A stretch of 64,000 bases of DNA from Pseudomonas protegens CHA0 (GCF_000397205.1 NC_021237.1:2295001-2359000); one strand, 5' to 3'. Shown: positions 8,366 through 17,695, counted from the first letter of the stretch. Numbers and translations are program-made. Notes: a model not told the origin generated them from the sequence alone.

Positions 8366-9226
8366 ATGTTCGATGCCCTGCTATTGCGCACCTTTGTTGC
8401 TGTTGTCGATGAACAAGGGTTCAGCCGTGCGGCCCTCAAGCTGCACCTGACCCAGTCCGCGGTCAGCGGCCACCTGCGGCGCCTGGAACAGCAGGTCGGC
8501 AAGCCGCTGCTCCAGCGCACCACCCGCTCGCAGCAGCTGACCGCCGATGGCGAGCGGTTGATGGCCTATGCCCGGGCGATCCTGGCGTTGAATCGCGACG
8601 CCTGGACCGAACTGACCCGGGTGCCGTTCCACGGGCGCGTGGGGGTGGGCCTGTCCGAGGATTTTGCCGACCCCCGGCTGCTGCGTGCGCTGCAGGATTT
8701 TGCCGGGCGCTACCCAGGTATCCGGCTCGATGTGCAGGTTGGCATTCCCGGTACGCTGCTGGATCTGCTGGCCCAGGGCAATTTGCAATTGGTAGTGGGC
8801 TCGCTGTGCGAAACTGCCGAGCCTGGCCGCCTGCTCTGGTCCGAACCGCTGGTCTGGGCCGGGCTGGTGCAACCTGCCGGGCTCTTGCCCGACCCCTTGC
8901 CCCTGGCGCTGTTTCCCGAGCCTTGCCCCTATCGGGCCGCGGCCCTGGGCCGGCTGGCCCAGGCCGGCATTGCCCAGCGCACGGTTATGCTTTGCAGCAG
9001 CAATTGGGCCCTGCGCGCCGCCGTGCTGTCCGGGTTCGCCATAGCACCCATGGCGGCCAGCCAGTTGGGGGCAGGGCTGTGTGCCCTGGGGGAGGAATAC
9101 GGTTTGCCACCGTTGCCGGATGCGCAGTACCGTCTGTTCACCGCGCCCGAAGCGGACCAGACTGTGCTGGCGGCGCTGTCCGAGGTGTTTGTCGAATATT
9201 GCTCGAGCCGTCGATCGGCGCTTTAA
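8366..9226 (+). CDS. LysR family transcriptional regulator
   Basis: The 286-residue protein has the N-terminal winged helix-turn-helix of LysR regulators (LLRTFVAVVDEQGFSRAA, then LHLTQSAVSGHLRRLEQ at about residues 6-45) and a periplasmic-binding-like effector domain from about residue 90. The start ATG 8366 gives the family's usual N-terminus, although no ribosome site precedes it. It is divergent from the azoreductase-like gene, and a palindromic T-N11-A box touches its start codon. A regulator of the neighbouring oxidoreductase and of itself is the likely role (inference); the ligand is unknown. Confidence 0.93.
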   Translation: MFDALLLRTFVAVVDEQGFSRAALKLHLTQSAVSGHLRRLEQQVGKPLLQRTTRSQQLTADGERLMAYARAILALNRDAWTELTRVPFHGRVGVGLSEDFADPRLLRALQDFAGRYPGIRLDVQVGIPGTLLDLLAQGNLQLVVGSLCETAEPGRLLWSEPLVWAGLVQPAGLLPDPLPLALFPEPCPYRAAALGRLAQAGIAQRTVMLCSSNWALRAAVLSGFAIAPMAASQLGAGLCALGEEYGLPPLPDAQYRLFTAPEADQTVLAALSEVFVEYCSSRRSAL

Positions 9227-9411
9227 GCATTGCTCGTGGTGGCCGATAACCCCAGGGTGGAGCCGGGTCGTTCAAGGTTGCTGCCTGATCTCCCGGCCCG
9301 GGTCAGCGGCCAGAAAACCTATACTGTGCAGGGCGCTGGCCGTTCAGCCAGTCTCGAAAACAACCAGGGACCCGCCCTGTAGCCCAGGCCACTCCCGTCA
9401 GGACGACCCTT

Positions 9412-10983
9412 TTGCCTGTTCCCATCTACGATCCTCATCATCCCCCTGGTGGAACCCTGAAGCGCTTGCCGCTGCTCAAGGCCGCGGTGGCCTTCATCGC
9501 AACCGTGTTTCTGTGCCTGTGCGGGCTGTTGTACCTGCAACTGGAACAGTCCTGGCGTCACGACCTGATGCAGGCGGAAGTCAATTCCACCAACCTGACC
9601 CGGGCCATCGCCCAGCAGGCCGAAGACACGTTCATGGAAGCCGACCTGGTGCTGATGAGCCTGTCCGAGTGGATCCAGGCCCTGGGCGATGGCCCTGAAC
9701 AGCAGCCCCGCTTGCAGGGCATATTCGCCCGGCGGGTGCAGGCCCTGACCCAGCTCAGCGGGGTATTTCTCTATGACCGGGACGGTCAGTGGGTGGTCAG
9801 TTCCTTTGGTGATTCGCCCCATGGCAACGATGTGGCAGACCGCGACTACTTTCGTTTCCATCAGCAGAATGCTTCGTTGCTGGCTCACATCAGCCCGGCC
9901 ATCCGCAGCCGGGCCAATGGCGAATGGATCATTCCCATCTCGCGGCGGCTCAACGATAGCCAGGGGAATTTCCAGGGGGTGCTGATGGCAGGCATCAAGC
10001 TGGCGTATTTCGATCAGTTCTTCACCAGTTTCAATATCGACGAGCAGGGTGCCATGTTCCTTGCCCTGTCCGACGGCACGCTGATTGCGCGGCGGCCGTT
10101 CGAAGAGCGGCAGATCGGTGCTTCCCTGGCCCGCGGCGAGATCTTCAGCAAGTACTTGCCCGAGGCCACCACCGGCAACGCCATGATCACCTCGATTGTT
10201 GATGGGGTGACGCGCCTGTACGGCTATCGGCAGTTGCAGGCCTATCCCCTGGTGGTGGCCGCGGCCAACTCCAAGGACTCGGTGCTCAAGGGCTGGTATG
10301 CCTCGGCCTACCAGTCCACGGCCATCGTCGCCCTGGTGCTGCTGGGGGTCGGCCTGTTCGGCTGGGTCTTCGTGCAGCAGGTGCGCAACAACGAGCGGAT
10401 CGAGGCAGATCTGCGCGAGGCCCAGGAGGCCTTGGAGGTGATCGCCACCCATGACAGCCTCACCGGCCTGGCCAACCGCCGCTTGTTCGAGCGCGCCCTG
10501 ACCGTGGAGTTTGGCCGTGGTGCGCGGCAACGCAGCCCGTTGAGCCTGGTCATGGTCGATATCGACTATTTCAAGCGCTACAACGATACCTACGGGCATG
10601 TGGCGGGCGATCAGTGCCTGACCGAGGTGGCCCAGGCGCTCAAGGGCTGCTGCCAGCGCAAGGCTGACCTGGCCGTGCGCTATGGTGGCGAAGAGTTTGC
10701 GGTGTTGCTGCCCGACACCGACATTCATGGCGCGCTGGCCATGGCCGAGCAGATTCGCCGCAGTGTCATGCAGCGCAACATCGCCCATTCCGGCTCACCG
10801 GTGGGCTGCGTGACGGTTAGCCTGGGCTGCTACGCCTTCGTGCCGACGGGCCGCGACAGCATCGAGATGTTTATCGAAAGGGCCGACGCGGCCCTGTATC
10901 AAGCCAAGGCCACGGGCCGCAATCGGGCCATGGCGCTGGCGGCGGACCATGTGGGGGAGCCGTTGCAGCGCTCCGATCGCTGA
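9412..10983 (+). CDS. Membrane diguanylate cyclase with periplasmic dCache-like sensor
   Basis: The 523-residue protein has a membrane segment at about residues 20-42, a periplasmic sensor of about 260 residues (dCache-like: FLYDRDGQWVVSS, DRDYFRFHQ, ISRRLND), a second membrane segment at about 302-322, a linker helix, and a GGDEF domain. The active-site motif is GGEEF at 425-429, and the inhibitory site RKAD (RxxD) lies at 416-419, exactly five residues before it, so both catalysis and product inhibition look intact. It should make cyclic di-GMP in response to a small periplasmic ligand. The start is probably TTG 9412, with AGGAC upstream; the first ATG in frame would remove the first membrane segment. 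Confidence 0.9.
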   Translation: MPVPIYDPHHPPGGTLKRLPLLKAAVAFIATVFLCLCGLLYLQLEQSWRHDLMQAEVNSTNLTRAIAQQAEDTFMEADLVLMSLSEWIQALGDGPEQQPRLQGIFARRVQALTQLSGVFLYDRDGQWVVSSFGDSPHGNDVADRDYFRFHQQNASLLAHISPAIRSRANGEWIIPISRRLNDSQGNFQGVLMAGIKLAYFDQFFTSFNIDEQGAMFLALSDGTLIARRPFEERQIGASLARGEIFSKYLPEATTGNAMITSIVDGVTRLYGYRQLQAYPLVVAAANSKDSVLKGWYASAYQSTAIVALVLLGVGLFGWVFVQQVRNNERIEADLREAQEALEVIATHDSLTGLANRRLFERALTVEFGRGARQRSPLSLVMVDIDYFKRYNDTYGHVAGDQCLTEVAQALKGCCQRKADLAVRYGGEEFAVLLPDTDIHGALAMAEQIRRSVMQRNIAHSGSPVGCVTVSLGCYAFVPTGRDSIEMFIERADAALYQAKATGRNRAMALAADHVGEPLQRSDR

Positions 10984-10986
10984 CGG

Positions 10987-11508
10987 CTACCAGCGCTTGC
11001 AGAACACCTGGTTGGCGTAGGCGTTGCCGCCAAACTCGTAGGCGGTGCTACCGGCGCAGACGTAGCCCTGGGCCTGATAGAAGGCCTGCGCCCTGTGGTT
11101 CTGTGCCCAGACGGCGAGCCACAGGCAGGGCCTGTCGCTGGCTTGCAGCCGTTCTTCCACCTGTTGCAGCAGCGCCTGGCCAACGCCTTGCCGATGGGCA
11201 TGGCGCTGCACGTACAGGCGCACCAACTCCATCCCATCGGCCAGGCCGGCAAGCGGCGGCCGGGTGTTGCCGGCGATTTCCGCGAAGCCCAGCAGGTGCC
11301 CGTTACGCTCGGCCAGCAACAGGCTTCTGTGGGGATCCTCAAGGCGCTGGCGGAACTGTTCCGGGGCGTAGACGCTCAGGGCTTCCTCGGCCAGGTCGCT
11401 GCGCATGCCGTCGGTGGCATAGGTGTCGAGAAAGACCTGGGTGGCCAGGCCACTGATGCACAGCGCGTCCTCGCGCTGGGCTGGGCGTAGGGTGAAATCG
11501 ACGGGCAT
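10987..11508 (-). CDS. GNAT family N-acetyltransferase
   Basis: A 173-residue protein with the GNAT core: LRPAQREDALCISGL at the start, the central strand MELVRLYVQ and the acetyl-CoA pyrophosphate loop RQGVGQALL at about residues 105-115, then QAFYQAQGYV near the C-terminus. ATG 11508 is preceded by AAGGATG. It is convergent with the diguanylate cyclase gene, 3 bp from its stop. The substrate cannot be predicted; protein, amino acid or antibiotic amines are all possible. Confidence 0.88.
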   Translation of the reverse strand: MPVDFTLRPAQREDALCISGLATQVFLDTYATDGMRSDLAEEALSVYAPEQFRQRLEDPHRSLLLAERNGHLLGFAEIAGNTRPPLAGLADGMELVRLYVQRHAHRQGVGQALLQQVEERLQASDRPCLWLAVWAQNHRAQAFYQAQGYVCAGSTAYEFGGNAYANQVFCKRW

Positions 11509-11543
11509 GGCTACATCCTTGTGGGGCTTGTAAGGGTGAGGCC

Positions 11544-12119
11544 TCAGGCTTGGCTGAGGCGTTGTTGCAGACGCTGGCGCACGGCGGGCCACTCGTCGTC
11601 GATGATGCTGAAGCGCACGGAATTGCGCTTGCGTCCGTCGGGCATGATGCGCTCGTGCCGCACTATGCCTTCCTGTTGGGCACCGAGGCGCAGGATCGCC
11701 GCGCGGGACGTGTGATTGATCTCGTCGGTCGTGAACTGCACCCGCACGCAGTTCATGTCGTCAAAGGCATGGCACAGCATCAGGTACTTGGCCTCGGTGT
11801 TGACGAAGCTGCGCTGCCAGCGGCTGGCGATCCAGGTGCTGCCGATCTCCAGCTTGCGGTTGTGCCGGTCGATCTTCCAGAAACGCGTGCAGCCGATGAC
11901 TTCGCCCGTGCTCCTGAGCACGGTAGCGAACGGCAGTACGCTACCGGCATCACGCCCCTCGAGCGCCACGTCGAGGTAGCGTTCGACGGTGTCGGGGGAG
12001 GGCACTACGGTGAAAGGCAGGTTCCACAGCTCACCGTCCCGGGCGGCGTTGACCAGGGCGTCGGCATCACTGCGTTGCAACGGGCGCAGGATGATTCGTG
12101 GGCCTTCCAGTGAGTGCAT
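11544..12119 (-). CDS. RimJ/RimL-like GNAT family N-acetyltransferase
   Basis: The 191-residue product starts with the LEGPRIILRPLQRSDADALV pattern of Acetyltransf_3 proteins and continues with TGEVIGCTRFW, LEIGSTWIASRWQRS and NTEAKYLMLCHAFDDMNCVRV, the standard order for RimJ/RimL-type enzymes. These acetylate N-terminal or side-chain amines using acetyl-CoA. ATG 12119 follows GGAGAA at 11-12 bp. It lies 35 bp upstream of the other GNAT gene on the same strand, so both may be co-transcribed. Confidence 0.87.
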   Translation of the reverse strand: MHSLEGPRIILRPLQRSDADALVNAARDGELWNLPFTVVPSPDTVERYLDVALEGRDAGSVLPFATVLRSTGEVIGCTRFWKIDRHNRKLEIGSTWIASRWQRSFVNTEAKYLMLCHAFDDMNCVRVQFTTDEINHTSRAAILRLGAQQEGIVRHERIMPDGRKRNSVRFSIIDDEWPAVRQRLQQRLSQA

Positions 12120-12321
12120 GGCGCAGAGTTCTCCAGCGGGAGCGACGGGGCACTTATTACAGAGTCGCCCTCGGCGCTTGGCAAGAGCCAATCCGGGGCC
12201 AATGCGATAAAAAATATCAGCCGAATTGATTGTCCGGGCCTGCCGCTTCTGGCTTATACATAACGCCGACCTGCCGGGGCCTGTCGCGACCCTGGGCGAC
12301 CCTCATTTCAAGGATTTGTGC

Positions 12322-13146
12322 ATGAGCCAGCCGCACCTGATGAACTTCGACCTGTACCTGCAGCAACTGGGCTACCCACAGGCGCCAGCGCCGACCCTGG
12401 AAACCCTGCGGGAGCTGCAATGGCGCCATGTCTGTCGTTTTGCCTTCGAAAGCCTTTCGACCCTGTTGCGGGTTCCGGTACCCATCGACCTGGCCTCGGT
12501 GGAGCGCAAGATTCTCCACGAAGGGCGCGGCGGCTACTGCTATGAACTCAACCAGGCCTTCCTGGTGCTGTTGCTGCACCTGGGTTTCGATGCCCGGGGC
12601 ATCACCGGGCGGGTGGTGATGGGGGCGCCGGAAGATGCGCTGACCGCTCGCAGCCACCGTCTGGCGCTGGTGCACCTGGAGAGCCAGCGCTACATCGTCG
12701 ATGTCGGCTTTGGCGGCATGGTGCCTACCACGCCCTTGCTGCTGGATACCGAGCAAGAACAGGCAACGCCCCACGAGCCGTATCGCATCACCCTGCGCGA
12801 AGGTAGCTACACCTTGCGCGCCAAGGTCATGGATGAATGGCGGGCGATGTACGTTTTTGACCTGCAACTGCAGGGCGATGTGGATTACGAGATGGGTAAC
12901 TGGTACGTCTCGACCCACCCGGACTCTCCTTTCCTCGGCCAATTGAAGGTGGCGCTGATGGGGCCGGGAATACGCCGAACGTTGAACAATGGCAGCTACG
13001 CCCTGCATAGGATGGGGCAGCCCAGCGAGCGGCGGCAGATCACCGATGCAGGGGAGCTGATGGGCCTGTTGCAGGACGAGTTTGCCCTGCGCCTGCCGGC
13101 CCACCCCGAGCTGCCGCGGGTTCTCGAGCAGTTGCTAGAGGCCTGA
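12322..13146 (+). CDS. Arylamine N-acetyltransferase
   Basis: The 274-residue protein has the complete NAT family catalytic triad: Cys73 in RGGYCYELN, His112 in RSHRLALVHL and Asp127 in IVDVGFGG. The order and spacing are those of bacterial arylamine N-acetyltransferases, which transfer acetyl from acetyl-CoA to aromatic amines and hydrazines. The start at ATG 12322 is supported by AAGGA ten bases upstream and by the N-terminus length. It stands alone, divergent from the GNAT pair. The terminator at 13327-13357 is the nearest downstream. Confidence 0.95.
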   Translation: MSQPHLMNFDLYLQQLGYPQAPAPTLETLRELQWRHVCRFAFESLSTLLRVPVPIDLASVERKILHEGRGGYCYELNQAFLVLLLHLGFDARGITGRVVMGAPEDALTARSHRLALVHLESQRYIVDVGFGGMVPTTPLLLDTEQEQATPHEPYRITLREGSYTLRAKVMDEWRAMYVFDLQLQGDVDYEMGNWYVSTHPDSPFLGQLKVALMGPGIRRTLNNGSYALHRMGQPSERRQITDAGELMGLLQDEFALRLPAHPELPRVLEQLLEA

Positions 13147-13326
13147 TTTCACAGGTTCTCCAACAGCGAGGCGGTGTCCGTGGTTCCGGTCGGTTGTCGA
13201 CACGGCCGTCCAGGTGCAGTTGCCGCGTTTGCCGTCGCCGGCCCGGCCAACGGTAGGGCCGTGTTGCACCCAATGTGTACAAGATCCGGGTTCCGGCCAA
13301 CGGATCGCACCCTACGAGCAGCAGAT

Positions 13327-13357
13327 AAGCCGATCCGGCAACGGGATCGGCTTTTTT
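13327..13357 (+). terminator. Rho-independent terminator
   Basis: The arms AAGCCGATCC (13327-13336) and GGATCGGCTT (13344-13353) pair perfectly around a short loop and run into six T residues. It faces the plus direction, 180 bp after the arylamine N-acetyltransferase stop. Confidence 0.88.
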
Positions 13358-13538
13358 ATCCTGTTTTTTCAACCAGTAGAGCAGCCCTCAAACCTTCGGT
13401 TGAAGAGCGGCGGATCGGCCCTGGGTTGGTTTCAACGAGGGCTCTGGGCCGCCTTTACAGGCCGGCACGGAGTCAATATCCGAGTGCCTTGCGCGCAATA
13501 GCCCGGGTTGATGGGTGGGGAAATTCAGAATGGAAAAC

Positions 13539-13580
13539 TGTATACAATCCTATGGACAGTTGTCTTGGATGTTGCATACA
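13539..13580. promoter_or_regulatory. Candidate operator for nucleobase permease
   Basis: TGTATACA (13539-13546) is a perfect 8-bp palindrome of the kind bound by GntR/FCD-family repressors. A related half, TGCATACA, lies at 13573-13580, so CTGTAT and ATACAG form a wider inverted pair. They lie 35-75 bp before the permease start. Binding is an inference. Confidence 0.4.
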
Positions 13581-13614
13581 GTGTGCCCATAACAAAAACA
13601 GGGAACCCCACACC

Positions 13615-15156
13615 ATGAATACCCCCCAGGTTTCACAACAGCGGCCCGAAGACGAAAATTTGGGTGTTGGCGCAAACATGGCTTATGGCCTGCAACACGT
13701 GCTGACCATGTATGGCGGCATCGTTGCCGTGCCACTGATCGTCGGCCAGGCGGCTGGCCTGTCGCCTTCGGAGATCGGCTTGCTGATCGCCGCTTCGCTG
13801 TTCGCAGGAGGGCTGGCAACCTTGTTGCAGACCCTTGGCGTGCCGTTTTTCGGCTGCAAGCTGCCGTTGGTGCAAGGGGTGTCCTTCGCGGGCGTGTCGA
13901 CCATGGTGGCGATTGTTACCAGCGGCGGCGAGGGCGGCTTCCAGTCGATTCTCGGTGCGGTGATCGTCGCCTCGCTGATCGGCCTGCTGATCACACCGGT
14001 GTTCTCGCGGATCACCAAATTCTTTCCACCGCTTGTCACTGGCATCGTCATCACCACCATCGGCCTGACGCTGATGCCGGTGGCGGCGCGCTGGGCCATG
14101 GGTGGCAACAGCCGGGCCCCGGACTTCGGCAGCATGTCGAACATCGGCCTGGCGGCGGTGACCCTGGTGCTGGTGCTGCTGTTGAGCAAGATCGGCAGCG
14201 CGGCGATTTCCCGTCTGTCGATTCTCCTGGCCATGATCATCGGTACGGTGATTGCGCTGTTCCTGGGCATGGCGGACTTCTCCGGTGTCACCCAAGGGCC
14301 GATGTTCGGCCTGCCCACGCCATTCCACTTCGGCATGCCGACCTTTCATGTCGCGGCGATCCTGTCGATGTGCATCGTGGTCATGGTGACGCTGGTGGAA
14401 ACCTCGGCGGACATCCTCGCCGTGGGTGAAATCATCCACACCAAGGTCGACTCCAAGCGCCTGGGCAACGGCCTGCGCGCCGACATGCTGTCGAGCATGA
14501 TCGCGCCGATCTTCGGTTCCTTCACCCAGAGCGCCTTCGCCCAGAACGTCGGGCTGGTGGCGGTCACCGGCATCAAGAGCCGCTTCGTGGTGGCCACCGG
14601 CGGGCTGTTCCTGGTGATCCTCGGCCTGCTGCCGTTCATGGGGCGGGTGATTGCCGCGGTGCCGACTTCGGTGCTGGGCGGCGCCGGTATCGTGCTGTTC
14701 GGCACCGTGGCGGCCAGTGGCATCCGGACCCTGTCCCGGGTCGACTACCGCAACAACATGAACCTGATCATCGTTGCCACCTCCATCGGCTTCGGCATGA
14801 TCCCGATTGCCGCGCCGAGCTTCTATGATCATTTCCCCAGCTGGTTCGCCACCATCTTCCACTCGGGCATCAGCTCCTCGGCGATCATGGCGATCCTCTT
14901 GAACCTGGCGTTCAACCACTTCACCGCGGGCAACTCCGACCAGCAGTCGGTGTTCGTCGCCGGCACCGAGCGCAGCCTGCGCTTCCAGGACGTTGCCGTA
15001 CTGCGTGAGGGTGACTACTTCAGCGGCGGCAAGCTGCACGATGCCGAGGGCAATGAAGTACCTCTGGTAGGAGAGGAGCCGGGCCACTCACCGAACCAGG
15101 CCGGCGATGGTTCGCAGCCGAGCCATGCGCGCGGCAGTGTCGAGGCCACTCACTGA
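13615..15156 (+). CDS. Nucleobase:cation symporter-2 family permease (uracil/xanthine type)
   Basis: The 513-residue protein has 12-14 hydrophobic segments and the NCS2 marks: YGLQHVLTMYGGIVAVPLIVG at the start, LVETSADILAVGE in the eighth segment region and the family motif QNVGLVAVTG at about residues 306-315. It should take up a purine or pyrimidine base with protons. The order of motifs fits xanthine/uric acid carriers (XanQ/UacT side) better than UraA, but the substrate is not certain. ATG 13615 is preceded by a GGGAAC stretch. It ends before a strong shared terminator. Confidence 0.88.
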   Translation: MNTPQVSQQRPEDENLGVGANMAYGLQHVLTMYGGIVAVPLIVGQAAGLSPSEIGLLIAASLFAGGLATLLQTLGVPFFGCKLPLVQGVSFAGVSTMVAIVTSGGEGGFQSILGAVIVASLIGLLITPVFSRITKFFPPLVTGIVITTIGLTLMPVAARWAMGGNSRAPDFGSMSNIGLAAVTLVLVLLLSKIGSAAISRLSILLAMIIGTVIALFLGMADFSGVTQGPMFGLPTPFHFGMPTFHVAAILSMCIVVMVTLVETSADILAVGEIIHTKVDSKRLGNGLRADMLSSMIAPIFGSFTQSAFAQNVGLVAVTGIKSRFVVATGGLFLVILGLLPFMGRVIAAVPTSVLGGAGIVLFGTVAASGIRTLSRVDYRNNMNLIIVATSIGFGMIPIAAPSFYDHFPSWFATIFHSGISSSAIMAILLNLAFNHFTAGNSDQQSVFVAGTERSLRFQDVAVLREGDYFSGGKLHDAEGNEVPLVGEEPGHSPNQAGDGSQPSHARGSVEATH

Positions 15157-15176
15157 AGTCGAGTACCGCGGCCATG

Positions 15177-15211
15177 AAAAAAACCGGCGCCCTCAGGGCG
15201 CCGGTTTTTTT
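15177..15211. terminator. Bidirectional terminator
   Basis: ACCGGCGCCCT and AGGGCGCCGGT form a perfect stem with an A-run on the left and a T-run on the right. It sits between the converging permease and the small exported protein gene and can serve both. Confidence 0.92.
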
Positions 15212-15219
15212 GCAGTCGG

Positions 15220-15822
15220 TTATTCCAGGTTGTCCAGCGGCTTCAGGGCCTGCAGGGCGTCGGGGTTGTCCTGGTACTGCTGGCGCAAGCTGGCGAGCTG
15301 CTGATCATGGCCTGTGCAGACCTCATTCACGGCTTTCTCCAGGAAGACCCGGCGTTCCTCGTCGTAGGCTTCCTCGCCGGCAAAGTGCTCGCAGGCTTCG
15401 TGGCGCTGGATGAATGCAGCCACCTCATCGGGAAGCTCGGCGCCGCTTGCGCCATAGTGCTTGCCCAGCAACAGGCGTTTTTCCTCGACCCAGCCGGTGT
15501 AGTCCTCGCCGTCCTTGGCGATGTACATGACCTGGGCCCAGCCGTCTCCACTGGAGGCGTATACCGTCAGGCCATCACCGGGAATCACGTAGAGCTTCTT
15601 GTTCAGGCAGGTGGCATTCGGCCCGCTGTGAAAGTGCAGCCGCCCCTGGCCTATCACCTTGGCTTCCAGGGGCGGGCGATATTCGCCGGCTTCCAGGGAG
15701 ACGTTGTCGCTTAAGGTGGCGCAGTCCACCGGGGCTTCGGCCAGGGCTGGCAGGGGCAACAGGGAAAGCAGGCCGTACAGGGGCAGGAGGCGCAGGAGTC
15801 GGTCCATCGCGAGGGTATCCAT
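15220..15822 (-). CDS. Exported protein of unknown function with SH3-like segment
   Basis: I do not recognise a named family. The 200-residue product begins with a signal peptide (MDRLLRLLPLYGLLSLLPLPALAEA), so it should be periplasmic. The middle (KKLYVIPGDGLTVYASSGDGWAQVMYI, then YTGWVEEKRLL) looks like a bacterial SH3 domain. The C-terminal half is charged and helical with two cysteines. Starts at 15822 and 15807 are both possible and neither has a clear ribosome site. It ends at the bidirectional terminator. Confidence 0.72.
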   Translation of the reverse strand: MDTLAMDRLLRLLPLYGLLSLLPLPALAEAPVDCATLSDNVSLEAGEYRPPLEAKVIGQGRLHFHSGPNATCLNKKLYVIPGDGLTVYASSGDGWAQVMYIAKDGEDYTGWVEEKRLLLGKHYGASGAELPDEVAAFIQRHEACEHFAGEEAYDEERRVFLEKAVNEVCTGHDQQLASLRQQYQDNPDALQALKPLDNLE

Positions 15823-15900
15823 GAGGTGGGAGTGCGGATCGCGCGATGGTAATGACAAAGATGCGGCCTGTGAATGATCACGGGCCGCATCCGCTGTATT

Positions 15901-17058
15901 TCAGTCGGCAGCCTTGCTGAGGTGCCCCTGGCGTACCAGGGACAGGGCGAAGACCACCACCACTGCGGCGGCCCCCGCCAGGGTCAGGGGTAGACCATAG
16001 CTGCCGCCGCTCATGGCCGCGCCGCTGAGCAAGGGGCCCAGCAGGCTGCCGATGCCCCAGAGCAGCCCGGCGCTGGCGTTGGCAGTCACCAGGTCGGCGC
16101 CGCTGAAGGACTGGCCGATCAGCACGATAGCCAGGGTATAGATGCCGCCGGCCACGGCGCCGAGGATGACCAGGCTCGGCCAGAGCAGGGTGGACGTTTG
16201 CATCAGCAGTGGCAGGGCAAGGCCGATCAGCAGGGCAATGATGCCGCAGCCCAGGTAGATCCCGGGGCGCCCGAGCTTGTCCGAAAGCCAGCCGAGGGGG
16301 AACTGGAACGCGGTGTCGCCCAACAGAATGATGGTCACCATCAAGGCCGCGAGCTTGATGCTGTAGCCATGGGTGGCGGCGTACACCGGAAAGAGCGACA
16401 GCACCACGCTGTCGAAAAACGCGAAGAACAGGATGCCCACGCACAGCGCCGGCGCGATGCGGATAAAGCCCAGTACCGAAAAGGTGCGACTTTCGGCATG
16501 CAGCGGCTGCTGGTCTTCCAGGGGCAGGATCAGCCAGACCACTGCGATCGCCACCGCATAACTGACGCTGACGATGCCCAGCACGGCGGGCCCCTCGGTG
16601 CCCAATAGCGATACCAGGCCCGGGCCCAGGAGCTGGAAAAAGGTGAAGCAGGTGGTGTAGACCGCTACCAGGCGTCCGCGGGTGGCGTCTTCGGCCATTT
16701 CATTGACCCAGGTTTCCCCGAGAATGATGATCAGCCCCGCCCCCAGGCCCATGGCGACCCGCGCCAGGCCCAGGCTGTAGAGGCTGGCCCCGGGCAGTTC
16801 CAGGGCGGCCACGCTCAAGGCGCACAGGCTGAAACACAGCAGGTAGATCTGGCGCCGGGTCAGGCGTTGGCTCAGGGCATTGACCAGGAAGGCCGAGAGC
16901 ATCATGCCTGCGGCGGGCAGCGCCGACATGATGCCGATCTGGTTGTTCGAGGCGCCGGCCTGATACAGGCGCAGGGCAAGGATTGGCACCGTGGAGCCGA
17001 TGCTCAGGCCGACAATGGAGATGCCCAGGATCAGGGCGGCTAACAAGGCTTTGTTCAT
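15901..17058 (-). CDS. MFS transporter
   Basis: A 385-residue carrier with about 12 hydrophobic segments. The loop after segment 2 reads NALSQRLTRRQ, and the mirrored loop after segment 8 reads GWLSDKLGRPGIYLG, the conserved D-x-x-G-R-R-type signature of the major facilitator superfamily. The pattern resembles YcaD/sugar-efflux-like carriers, in which the ETWVNEMAEDATRGR segment is typical. The substrate is unknown. ATG 17058 has only a weak CAGGT upstream. It forms a single-gene unit. Confidence 0.87.
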   Translation of the reverse strand: MNKALLAALILGISIVGLSIGSTVPILALRLYQAGASNNQIGIMSALPAAGMMLSAFLVNALSQRLTRRQIYLLCFSLCALSVAALELPGASLYSLGLARVAMGLGAGLIIILGETWVNEMAEDATRGRLVAVYTTCFTFFQLLGPGLVSLLGTEGPAVLGIVSVSYAVAIAVVWLILPLEDQQPLHAESRTFSVLGFIRIAPALCVGILFFAFFDSVVLSLFPVYAATHGYSIKLAALMVTIILLGDTAFQFPLGWLSDKLGRPGIYLGCGIIALLIGLALPLLMQTSTLLWPSLVILGAVAGGIYTLAIVLIGQSFSGADLVTANASAGLLWGIGSLLGPLLSGAAMSGGSYGLPLTLAGAAAVVVVFALSLVRQGHLSKAAD

Positions 17059-17582
17059 GATCAAGACCTGCGCCTGAAGCGTCAGGCGCCAAAAAAGACA
17101 GTTATTGCGGGCGCTGCAGGACATCGCAGGCCGACGTGCGGGCGATTGCCGGGCAGATGCCCTGGTGGAAGCAGAGGGGCTAGCGGGGTGGCGCCGGGTT
17201 CAATCGCGATCAGCGTGGGCCCGGGTGCGGGGAGAAGGTGAAGGCAAACAATACGCTACGGCGTCGACGGTTGATCGCACAGTCAAGTTGGGCAACAGCC
17301 AGAGTTGCCGAAGGGCTCATCGAGGGGGAAGGGCACGGTGACTGTGCGGGCAGGAACATCGCGGGGTCTGACTGCTTGGATAAAGAGGCGCACAGCCTAC
17401 GTCAGGCCTTTGCGGCAATGCAACCGGGTTGGCGAAGGAGGATTCCAGGCGTGCATGAGGCGTCTATCCGCATGTCGGGATGACAGGCGGATCAATCATT
17501 TGCAAGGGGGATACTGCTTGAGCTGATTTGCCGCAGGAGCAGGGCGCTCTCATGAGGATCAAGGCAAATCAGTGTAGGAAGA
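17059..17582. other. Intergenic region without supported genes
   Basis: These 524 bp between the MFS gene and tRNA-Asn show no frame with a good start, codon pattern or similarity. The upstream region of the MFS gene must lie here. No terminator hairpin with a T-run is visible. Confidence 0.5.
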
Positions 17583-17658
<76 letters not shown>

Positions 17659-17667
17659 ATGCGCCGT

Positions 17668-17695
17668 ATCTTACTGATTCAGAAAGGGAAGTCAA
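17668..17695 (-). promoter_or_regulatory. Sigma-70 promoter of tRNA-Asn
   Basis: On the minus strand TTGACT (17695-17690) and TAAGAT (17673-17668) are separated by 16 bp. The -10 box is ten bases from the mature tRNA 5' end. Confidence 0.82.

Larger units (their letters stand above)
13147..13614. other. Intergenic region before nucleobase permease
   Basis: This 468-bp stretch holds no gene I can support. It contains a strong rho-independent terminator at 13327-13357, followed by about 250 bp that should hold the permease promoter, with a TGTATACA palindrome at 13539-13546. The 180 bp between the acetyltransferase stop and the terminator could be its 3' untranslated region or encode a small RNA; I saw no convincing promoter there. 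Confidence 0.5.

Noticed and set aside
13147..13326. Small RNA gene before the terminator at 13327
   Set aside because: The terminator is strong, but I saw no convincing -35/-10 pair or conserved structure. A 3' untranslated region of the acetyltransferase explains it as well.
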